From contig JAYTXU010000035.1 of assembly GCA_043742785.1 (NCBI GenBank), forward strand, positions 1-11,850: a DNA stretch of 11,850 nucleotides. Reading direction: 5' to 3'. Both the position numbers and the translations under genes were made by a program. The notes below the pieces were generated by a model. It saw nothing but the letters and a program-made list of their open reading frames with translations. It did not search any database and was not told the DNA's origin. Positions 6,613-11,850 of the stretch are shown in pieces. Source of the DNA: JACQCF01 sp043742785. GTDB taxonomy: Bacteria; Omnitrophota; Gorgyraeia; Zapsychrales; Fredricksoniimonadaceae. The first letter of the stretch is position 1. Each line of letters begins with the position of its first letter.

Positions 6613-6649
6613 ACTAAGTCTCCTGTCATCGTTATCAGTCGCGGAGTTT

Positions 6650-6691
6650 TAGAAGCCAGAGACTCCACATTTTAAGAATCTCTGGCTTCTA
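6650..6691 (-). promoter_or_regulatory. Strong hairpin between the two pilin genes
   Basis: A perfect 13-base inverted repeat (TAGAAGCCAGAGA at 6650-6662 and its complement at 6679-6691) surrounds a 16-base loop. It begins 18 bases after the end of the first pilin gene. On the transcribed strand it is followed by AAAACTCC, not a U-run, so it is not a textbook terminator. Hairpins here often stabilise the upstream pilin message or mark RNA processing. A competing small hairpin, GGAGT (6643-6647) with ACTCC (6662-6666), could form instead. Confidence 0.7.
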
Positions 6692-6708
6692 TATTTCAAA
6701 CCCTTCAG

Positions 6709-7236
6709 TTAATATTTATTCCAAGTTGTTCCATCTGTTGTGTAAATGGTTTGTCCTGAATTATCCATTTCAGCTTGGAAAGTAGCAACAGTTGCAATAT
6801 CTGCTGCGCCATCTACAGCATCAACACTTAAAGCTAGATTAGTAGCTGCGGAACCATTAACTTTAATGACGTAATCTTGGGCTGCTGCAACGCCAGTGGG
6901 TACTGAAGTAAAAACACCACCAACATCAACGGTGTATGATTTGGGTGAGAAATACTTTGCACCATGGATTTGTGTTCCTAACAAAGCACTCTGATTACCA
7001 GCGGCAGCACCAAAGTAGGTTTTACCATCTGTAATTGCAAAATAACCAGTATTTTGTGATCTATATTGGCGTTCAGCTGAACGAATGGACCCTAGTCCAG
7101 CAACCGCTTCTGATAGTTTAGCTTTGTCCGTATTCTGAAAAAACAATGGCGCAGCAACTGCAGCTAAGATACCGATGATCAGCAAGACCACCAGCAATTC
7201 GATCATTGAAAACCCACTCTTTGTTAACTTTTTCAT
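6709..7236 (-). CDS. Major-type pilin, first of a tandem pair
   Basis: This 175-residue prepilin starts MKKLTKSG then FSMIELLVVLLIIGILAAV, with peptidase cleavage after G8, F9 as the first mature residue and Glu5 at E13. The helix continues through DKAKLSEAVAGLGSIRSAER. The globular domain is Ala/Gly/Val-rich and lacks Cys. It ends EMDNSGQTIY and a short tail NKY, like the second pilin. Its place directly after the ATPase and platform genes, its strong ribosome binding site (AAAGGAGA) and the hairpin just downstream all suit the main structural subunit. An A-rich 37-base leader separates it from the platform gene. Which of the two pilins dominates in the fibre cannot be told from sequence. 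Confidence 0.92.
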   Translation of the reverse strand: MKKLTKSGFSMIELLVVLLIIGILAAVAAPLFFQNTDKAKLSEAVAGLGSIRSAERQYRSQNTGYFAITDGKTYFGAAAGNQSALLGTQIHGAKYFSPKSYTVDVGGVFTSVPTGVAAAQDYVIKVNGSAATNLALSVDAVDGAADIATVATFQAEMDNSGQTIYTTDGTTWNKY

Positions 7237-7273
7237 ACTTTATTCTCCTTTATTGTTTTGTTTTTACTTTTTT

Positions 7274-8479
7274 TTAATGAGCACTTGATGACATTTGAAA
7301 TATAGGTAAATAGAGGGCTAAGGCAACAACTAACACCACAGCACCTATAATAATGATAAAAACTGGTTCTAAGATTGTATTAATATTATTTAAGAATATC
7401 TCCACCTCCTCATCATAATAAGTTCCCATGCGTTTAATCATATTATTTAATTTGCCCGACTTCTCTCCAACCGCAATCATTTTTACAAGGATGCGGGGGA
7501 TATCTTCGTGAACACCCATTGCCTCACTTAAAGAAGCGCCCGTTGTAACATTGTGTCTAACATCTTCAATCAAATGTTTCAGAAAAGAATTGTTGATTGC
7601 TTTGGTAGAAAGAGAAAGAGCTGTAATGATTCCAACCCCTCCTTCTAAGAGCATAGAAAATGTTTGACAAAAACGAGCAATAAAAGCTTTACGTAAAACC
7701 TTGCCGATAAGTGGAAATTGTAAAAGCTGATAATCTACCATAAAACGAATACGGAAGTTCTGCAAGGCTTTCCAAGTTCCAAAAATTAATAACACAACGC
7801 ATAATCCTATCCATACAAAATTATGCAAGGAGAATTCACTGATATTAACAACAAATTGTGTCAAAGCAGGTAATTTTTGACCATTTCCTGAGAATATAGC
7901 TTTAAATTTTGGAATTAAAAATAAGACAATGCCTGAAACAATCAAAAATACGAAAGAAATTAAAAAAAGTGGATAGCGGATAGCGCCAATGAATTTAAGA
8001 CGCATTTTTTCATTTTCTTCCATATACGAGGCAAGACTGGTGATGGTGGAACCTAAATTTCCAATAGCTTCACCAGATTGAATGATGGCAACGTAATAAG
8101 GATTAAATATGGCTGGATAATGAGAAAGTGCACTTGAAAAAGTTTCTCCTGCATTAATGTGATATAGAACGCTTTTAAGAATATTGGCAAAGTATTCATT
8201 TTCCATGTCGGTTGCAATCGTATAAATGGCTTCGCTTAAAAGCACTCCCGCACTTAAAATGGATCCTAATTGACGAGTAAATATAATCAATTCTTTACTT
8301 TTTACAGTTTTGCTACTAAAGAACATTGAAGCTGTTTGTTTCTTTTTAAGAGCTAGAATTTTAATGGGTTTGCAGTCATCTTTTCGTAAAGCATTAGCAA
8401 CCGCTTCAGCAGAATCTGCTTTCATAAACGATTTGATTCGCTGACCTTCTTTGTTAAAGGCTGTGTATTCAAATTCCAT
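7274..8479 (-). CDS. gspF: Inner-membrane platform protein (GspF/PilC/MshG family)
   Basis: The 401-residue protein has two homologous GspF domains (about 60-185 and 262-385), each with the characteristic FTRQLGSILSAGVLLSEAI and FCQTFSMLLEGGVGIITAL start and the GEAIGNLGS / GEKSGKLNN turn. Membrane helices are at about 169-190, 217-238 and 367-390. It sits in the inner membrane and couples the ATPase to pilin insertion. Length and layout are normal for the family. It begins 2 bases after the stop of the ATPase gene, whose last codons supply a purine-rich ribosome binding region, so the two are translationally linked. Confidence 0.95.
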   Translation of the reverse strand: MEFEYTAFNKEGQRIKSFMKADSAEAVANALRKDDCKPIKILALKKKQTASMFFSSKTVKSKELIIFTRQLGSILSAGVLLSEAIYTIATDMENEYFANILKSVLYHINAGETFSSALSHYPAIFNPYYVAIIQSGEAIGNLGSTITSLASYMEENEKMRLKFIGAIRYPLFLISFVFLIVSGIVLFLIPKFKAIFSGNGQKLPALTQFVVNISEFSLHNFVWIGLCVVLLIFGTWKALQNFRIRFMVDYQLLQFPLIGKVLRKAFIARFCQTFSMLLEGGVGIITALSLSTKAINNSFLKHLIEDVRHNVTTGASLSEAMGVHEDIPRILVKMIAVGEKSGKLNNMIKRMGTYYDEEVEIFLNNINTILEPVFIIIIGAVVLVVALALYLPIFQMSSSAH

Positions 8480-8481
8480 AA

Positions 8482-10167
8482 TTAATTTTCCTGAAATTCT
8501 TGGGTTACACGAAGAACATCATCAATACTAGTAATGCCTTCCTTCATCTTCTCAATGCCACTTTCCGATAAAGTTCTCATGCCAATAGATTGAGCCTTGT
8601 TTCGAATTTCATCGCTGGAGGATTTTTTAGTAATTAGTTCGCGAATAGCTTCGTTGACGGTTAAGACTTCAAAAAGCGCTGTGCGTCCCTTATATCCTCT
8701 TTTTAAACAAGCGGGACATCCTTTACCATGATAAATTTCAAATTCTCCTTCTTTAAGTCCAATACGTTTCCATACTTCTTTAGGGACATGTTGTTCTTCT
8801 TTACAATCAGGACAAATTTTACGGACAAGACGTTGAGCCAGTACTCCAATTAAACATGAAGATAAAAGAAAAGGTTCAACCCCCATATTCACTAAACGTA
8901 CGGCAGCACCGGCCGCATCGTTGGTGTGAAGTGTGGAAAATACCAAATGCCCTGTTAATGAGGCATGGATGGCAATTTCTGCCGTCTCGCGGTCACGAAT
9001 CTCCCCCACCATGATAATATCGGGATCCTGACGTAAAATAGACCGTAACCCACGAGCAAAATCAAAACCAATCGCCGAATGAACTTGGGACTGCTGTAAG
9101 AATGGCAGGCGATATTCCACAGGATCTTCAATGGTGAGCATATTCTTTTCTGCTGATTTTATATCGTTTAAAGAAGTGTAAAGTGTTGTTGTCTTTCCGC
9201 TTCCCGTCGGTCCTGTAACAAGAATAAGTCCGTAGGGGCGGCGAATGGCTTTTTTATAATTAGTTAAATCAGTAGCTGTCATTCCCAATTGTTCAAGTCC
9301 CAAAAGCGGACTAGAGGTGTTAAGTAAGCGCATAACAATGCTTTCCCCATAAATGGTTGGAAAGCAGGAAACGCGAATATCGACTTCTTGGGAGCCAACC
9401 TGCATTTTAAATCGTCCATCCTGAGGCAGTCGTCTTTCAGCAATATCAAGCCCGGCTAGAATTTTAATACGGGTTACAATAGCCATAAACATATTCTTAG
9501 GTGGTGAATCAAGATCACTTAAAATGGAATCGACACGTAGGCGCAAATCAACCGTGTTTTGTTTCGGCTGAATATGAATATCGCTAGCATCTAAATTAAT
9601 GGCTTGAACAATGAGATGATGCACATATTTGACAACTGGTGGGTCGCTGGCTTCTAAACGAAGTTTATCTACAATACTTGTTTCTAAGTGAGAAAGCTTG
9701 TCTTGGCCTAAAAAATTATCAATATGTTGGCTTAATTGAGGCATTTGATGATAACAGTATTCAATAGCTTCACGAATATCCTCTTCAAAGCCGACGGTAC
9801 GTTTGACCTTTAAACCTGTCTTGATTCGGATAGTATCTTCAGCAACAACGTCTAAAGGATCAAACATGGCAATGGTGAGAGTATCTCCAGATAATTTTGT
9901 CGGTAGAATGGTGAATCGATAGGCCAGGTCTTCAGGGATAAGACGAATGACAGATGGTTCGATGGTTTTATAAGTATCTTTGATGTCTACAAAAGGCAGG
10001 TGAAAATGATCTGCAATAAAACGGGCCATTTGCTTGGATTCAACAAAGCCCATTTTGATAATGATATCGCCTAAACGCTCCTGGGTTTTTTGTTGCTGCC
10101 CTATCGCAATTTTAAGCTGATCAGATTTAATTAAACCTTCATGTAAAAGGGCTTCGCCGATTTTCAT
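8482..10167 (-). CDS. gspE: Pilus extension/secretion ATPase (GspE/PilB/MshE family)
   Basis: This 561-residue cytoplasmic hexameric ATPase powers pilus extension. The N-terminal MshEN/N1E domain (1-150) contains two copies of the RLGxxLxxxGLIxxxxLxxALxxQ-type motif: KIGEALLHEGLI (2-13) onward, and RLGDIIIKMGFV (31-42) onward. The catalytic core has Walker A GPTGSGKT at 319-326, an Asp box (IEDPVEYR), Walker B around 381-392 (DPDIIMVGEIRD) and a His box (STLHTNDA). The zinc tetracysteine motif is C452-x2-C455 and C484-x2-C487. All catalytic residues are intact. It is the first gene of the pilus operon, preceded by a 148-base gap with an extended -10 promoter. The MshEN-type motifs raise the possibility of cyclic-di-GMP control, as shown for Vibrio MshE, although the first motif has Lys where Arg is usual. 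Confidence 0.95.
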   Translation of the reverse strand: MKIGEALLHEGLIKSDQLKIAIGQQQKTQERLGDIIIKMGFVESKQMARFIADHFHLPFVDIKDTYKTIEPSVIRLIPEDLAYRFTILPTKLSGDTLTIAMFDPLDVVAEDTIRIKTGLKVKRTVGFEEDIREAIEYCYHQMPQLSQHIDNFLGQDKLSHLETSIVDKLRLEASDPPVVKYVHHLIVQAINLDASDIHIQPKQNTVDLRLRVDSILSDLDSPPKNMFMAIVTRIKILAGLDIAERRLPQDGRFKMQVGSQEVDIRVSCFPTIYGESIVMRLLNTSSPLLGLEQLGMTATDLTNYKKAIRRPYGLILVTGPTGSGKTTTLYTSLNDIKSAEKNMLTIEDPVEYRLPFLQQSQVHSAIGFDFARGLRSILRQDPDIIMVGEIRDRETAEIAIHASLTGHLVFSTLHTNDAAGAAVRLVNMGVEPFLLSSCLIGVLAQRLVRKICPDCKEEQHVPKEVWKRIGLKEGEFEIYHGKGCPACLKRGYKGRTALFEVLTVNEAIRELITKKSSSDEIRNKAQSIGMRTLSESGIEKMKEGITSIDDVLRVTQEFQEN

Positions 10168-10217
10168 AAGTCTTTTCTTATAAATGGTTTAATGGGGCTT
10201 CTTTGATAACTTCGGTA

Positions 10218-10226
10218 AGTATAACA
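10218..10226 (-). promoter_or_regulatory. Extended -10 promoter for the pilus operon
   Basis: The minus strand reads TGTTATACT, which fits TGnTATAAT with one mismatch. It places transcription start about 44 bases before the ATPase start codon. No good -35 lies 16-18 bases upstream, as is common for extended -10 promoters. This is the only promoter candidate I see in the 10168-10315 gap. The operon may also receive read-through from the hip locus, because no clear terminator separates them. Confidence 0.5.
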
Positions 10227-10315
10227 TGTTTATTTTAGAAAAACCAGTCGAATAGGCCAAATTGTCTGGGAATGATATCATAGATCGTTACCCCCCTTCT
10301 TGTAAGAAAAATATC

Positions 10316-11149
10316 CTAGAAGCTCAGGCGTTGATAACGATCTTTAATGATGGTGATAAGATTTCTTTGCTCTTGGAGATTAAGTTTGGAAGAATTGATC
10401 AGATTTTCTATTTGGTCGTTCTTCATAATGAATTTCTCATAACGCACCTTAATTGGAATTTGTAGATACTGCGCCAACACTTCAAAATCTTCTTTGGTCA
10501 GTTTATTTCTTTTACCATTAATCGCTAAAGCGGATTCATCCTCTTCATCAGGAATTGCTAATTTGGAAGAAACAATGTCATAGGCTGGAGACAATCTTAT
10601 TTTCATTTCTTGATCATAATTAATGGAATAATTCTTTAAATGGGCGTCCCCATTTCCAAGAATAAAGTTCAACACGACTCTTTCAAAGAAAAGCTGAACA
10701 TCCAAACCAGGTACAGAAGAAATTTCTTTAAGTTTCCGTCCTATTTGTTCCACGGAACCATCGTATTTGTCTTTTCCTAAGATTTGACTGAAATCTTCTT
10801 GATGTATTTTTTCTAGCCCTTGACGGTCAAAGCGCTTGACCACATAAACAAGGGTCCCATCGGTCAAAGGTAATAGACAATGTTTAGGGGTATCGATTCC
10901 TAAAATTTGAGCGATATCCATACAGCACTGTTCATTCTCGGGCAAATGCGGAAATGTTTGGGGTTGAGGTTTTAAAATATATTCCCCTCCTTCAGAAGCA
11001 GGAATCAATTCACATAACTTTTTGTCAAATCTTACAGATAATTTTGGCTGAACACCGGAGATTGAGAGTTTTCCAACTAAGCCTTGCGCTTTTAAAGAGA
11101 TTTCCGGCAAAGAAAAACGGATGATAGGTTTTTTATTGCTGCCGAACAT
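10316..11149 (-). CDS. hipT: HipT-like short HipA-family Ser/Thr kinase toxin
   Basis: The 277-residue kinase lacks the HipA N-terminal subdomain, which is encoded separately by the preceding gene. The Gly-rich-loop region carries S29-I30-S31 before GVQPKLS, corresponding to the S-x-S autophosphorylation motif of HipT. K60 (YILKP) is the ATP-anchoring lysine. The catalytic loop is GNGDAHLKN with D168 and N173, and D191 in SPAYD is the Mg-binding residue. HipA kinases inactivate glutamyl-tRNA synthetase; E. coli O127 HipT targets tryptophanyl-tRNA synthetase. The target here is unknown. A good AGGAG ribosome site lies inside the last codons of hipS, and the genes overlap by 17 bases. It is shorter than the roughly 335-residue O127 HipT but has all motifs. 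Its end is about 150 bases before the pilus operon. Confidence 0.88.
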   Translation of the reverse strand: MFGSNKKPIIRFSLPEISLKAQGLVGKLSISGVQPKLSVRFDKKLCELIPASEGGEYILKPQPQTFPHLPENEQCCMDIAQILGIDTPKHCLLPLTDGTLVYVVKRFDRQGLEKIHQEDFSQILGKDKYDGSVEQIGRKLKEISSVPGLDVQLFFERVVLNFILGNGDAHLKNYSINYDQEMKIRLSPAYDIVSSKLAIPDEEDESALAINGKRNKLTKEDFEVLAQYLQIPIKVRYEKFIMKNDQIENLINSSKLNLQEQRNLITIIKDRYQRLSF

Positions 11150-11459
11150 TGACTGCTCCTATGGTATCGAATCCAGCCGTAGAAACAAGAATTCCAAACG
11201 GATCATTACGTTCTTTTTTTTGCTTGGCTAATACTAAATCAAGATACCAGCCTTCTGGAAGAAGGCCGCTAAAAAAAGGAAATAATTCTTTTGATTCATA
11301 GGGTTCTTTGCGCACAGGCAATGAAACAGAAATGGGAATATTGTTTTTTAGAAAGTTTTCATCATAAATAAACGTATAACCTTTTTCTGTTTGATACAGA
11401 AAACCGGCCCTATTATTTTTGAAAAACACTTCAGCTGTTTTTAATATTTTGCTGTTCAT
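11133..11459 (-). CDS. hipS: HipS-like antitoxin (free-standing HipA N-terminal domain)
   Basis: The 108-residue protein matches only the N-terminal subdomain of HipA: AEVFFKNNRAGFLYQTEKGY, then PISVSLPVR, then FPFFSGLLPEGWYLD. It has no kinase motifs. In characterised HipBST systems this domain is the antitoxin and inserts a conserved tryptophan into the kinase active site; W71 in LPEGWYLD is the likely equivalent. The start ATG lies within the end of hipB (29-base overlap), with GGAAG upstream. The frame ends cleanly in TAA, and hipT has its own start and ribosome site. This points to a genuine three-gene system, not a recent frameshift in hipA, although a frameshift cannot be fully excluded without homologues. 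Confidence 0.88.
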   Translation of the reverse strand: MNSKILKTAEVFFKNNRAGFLYQTEKGYTFIYDENFLKNNIPISVSLPVRKEPYESKELFPFFSGLLPEGWYLDLVLAKQKKERNDPFGILVSTAGFDTIGAVNVRQQ

Positions 11460-11646
11460 TATGCTTCACTTCCAAATGACATCCTAAAAACTCTAGGACT
11501 TGGGTTACTTTATCTAGTCGAACAGTGGTTTTGCCCTGCTCAAGCTCTCTAATGAATCTTAAACCTACACCTACTCTCTTGGCGAGTTCAATTTGAGTTA
11601 ATCCTGATCCTTTTCGTAACTGTTTTATTTCATTATCTAAGTTCAT
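11431..11646 (-). CDS. hipB: HipB-like Xre-family DNA-binding antitoxin/repressor
   Basis: The 71-residue protein is one Cro/C1-type helix-turn-helix domain: LRKGSGLTQIELAKRVGV forms the first helices and turn, VGLRFIRELEQGK the recognition helix region, and VRLDKVTQVLEFLG the final helix. A short polar tail (HNEQQNIKNS) overlaps hipS. HipB proteins dimerise, bind palindromic operators in their own promoter, and hold HipA or HipT-HipS on DNA. The ATG at 11646 is only 6 bases after the -10 box, so the message is probably leaderless. The domain starts at once after Met, which supports this start. Confidence 0.9.
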   Translation of the reverse strand: MNLDNEIKQLRKGSGLTQIELAKRVGVGLRFIRELEQGKTTVRLDKVTQVLEFLGCHLEVKHNEQQNIKNS

Positions 11647-11652
11647 GATGAA

Positions 11653-11681
11653 AGTATAACCCCTATAGGGTATAATGTCAA
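11653..11681 (-). promoter_or_regulatory. Near-consensus hipBST promoter
   Basis: Reading leftward: TTGACA (11676-11681, perfect), a 17-base spacer, and TATACT (11653-11658, 5 of 6). The hipB start codon follows after 6 bases, so the expected start of transcription falls on or next to the ATG. The spacer is almost entirely an operator palindrome, so repressor binding would block RNA polymerase directly. Confidence 0.85.
11655..11674. promoter_or_regulatory. Operator O1 in the hipB promoter spacer
   Basis: TATAACCCCTATAGGGTATA is an imperfect palindrome around a perfect 10-base core, CCCTATAGGG. It overlaps the -10 box and fills the spacer. Arms of TATAxCC/GGxTATA recall the TATCC-N8-GGATA operators of E. 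coli HipB. It is the most likely autoregulatory site. Confidence 0.75.
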
Positions 11682-11715
11682 ATTATTTGTTGTATTATTA
11701 TACCTTTTATGAAGT

Positions 11716-11749
11716 ATTAATATGACTATTATACCCTATGGGTTATATT
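11716..11749 (+). promoter_or_regulatory. Inverted, diverged copy of the hip promoter with operator O2 (11730-11747)
   Basis: Read on the plus strand, this segment aligns with the hipB promoter read on the minus strand (11687 back to 11653). They agree at all but about three aligned bases, plus a one-base and a two-base gap. It contains operator TATACCCTATGGGTTATA (11730-11747) and promoter-like hexamers ATGACT and TATATT, 16 bases apart, pointing right. The centres of O1 and O2 are about 74 bp apart, near seven helical turns. It may drive a divergent transcript beyond the window or serve as an auxiliary operator. Confidence 0.65.
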
Positions 11750-11793
11750 ATAACTGTACTTTGGTAAAAAAATAATTTTCTACACGTATTTTT

Positions 11794-11838
11794 AAAAACT
11801 GTTTTTACGTAAAATGTGCGCGGTCACAACTTACGTAA
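11794..11838. repeat. Cluster of small AT-rich palindromes with TACGTA cores
   Basis: TTTTACGTAAAA (11803-11814) and TTACGTAA (11831-11838) are perfect palindromes. AAAAACTGTTTTT (11794-11806) is symmetric about a central T. They lie in the gene-free right end (11647-11850), which otherwise shows only the hip control region. They could be regulator sites or a weak terminator of a gene outside the window. I see no open frame of note here. Confidence 0.35.
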
Positions 11839-11850
11839 TCTCAATGCGTT

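Noticed and set aside
6650..6691. Intrinsic terminator between the pilins
   Set aside because: The stem is perfect, but the transcribed strand continues with AAAAC, not a U-run, and the plus strand has no U-run either. Kept only as a regulatory hairpin.
10282..10343. Inverted repeat AGATCGTTA / TAACGATCT around the end of hipT as a terminator
   Set aside because: Arms of 9 bases are separated by 44 bases, part lies inside hipT codons, and no U-tract follows. The nearby ATGATATCAT palindrome (10272-10281) is also too small to call.
11698..11704. Third hip operator half-site (TTATACC)
   Set aside because: Only one arm is present, with no matching GGTATA at the right spacing; chance is likely in such AT-rich DNA.
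11722..11775. Plus-strand 17-codon frame starting inside operator O2
   Set aside because: It is too short, overlaps the operator palindrome and has no ribosome site; probably chance.
1..11850. CRISPR array, tRNA or rRNA genes, insertion sequence transposases, integrases
   Set aside because: I found no regularly spaced repeats, RNA gene signatures or recombinase motifs. The three-copy repeat at 2882-4200 is irregularly spaced and is derived from a gene start, not a CRISPR.

Overview
The window is a compact, AT-rich stretch from a diderm (Gram-negative type) bacterium. The diderm assignment rests on an outer-membrane secretin with a signal peptide. I cannot place the organism: low-GC gammaproteobacteria and candidate phyla such as Omnitrophota both remain possible. 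Every supported gene is on the minus strand, so transcription runs from the right end (11850) to the left end (1).

Right end, 11850-10316: a three-gene toxin-antitoxin locus with the layout of HipBST. A small Xre/HipB-type regulator, a stand-alone HipA N-terminal domain (HipS-like) and a short HipA-like kinase (HipT-like) overlap one another. The locus is driven by a near-consensus promoter with a palindromic operator inside its spacer. An inverted, diverged copy of that promoter-operator lies just upstream and faces the other way.

Middle and left, 10167-1: a pilus or pseudopilus assembly operon whose order resembles MSHA pilus clusters. Transcribed in order, it encodes an extension ATPase (GspE/PilB/MshE-like, with N-terminal MshEN-type repeats), an inner-membrane platform (GspF/PilC/MshG-like), two tandem paralogous major-type pilins separated by a strong hairpin, three minor pilin-like proteins (PilV/MshD-, PilW/MshO- and PilX/MshP-like), a PilM/MshI-like protein with a membrane anchor, a small PilP/MshK/GspC-like protein, a secretin (MshL/PilQ/GspD-like) and the first 30 codons of an ExeA/MshM-like AAA+ ATPase cut by the window edge. 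Neither a prepilin peptidase nor a retraction ATPase is present.

Interruption, about 2957-4200: between the PilX-like and PilM-like genes the operon holds foreign-looking cargo. It consists of an MntA-HepT (nucleotidyltransferase/HEPN) toxin-antitoxin pair, and separately the truncated end of an unknown gene coupled to an unannotated 57-codon gene. These two blocks are bounded by three diverged copies of the first ~20-25 codons of the PilM-like gene. One copy is the intact gene start, one is frameshifted, and one is in frame but stops after 19 codons. I read this as repeated insertion or recombination at the 5' end of one gene, with a complete gene left downstream each time. This triplicated junction and the split HipA locus with its mirrored promoter are the most notable features. 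The recognised protein families are known; the arrangement is what is unusual.
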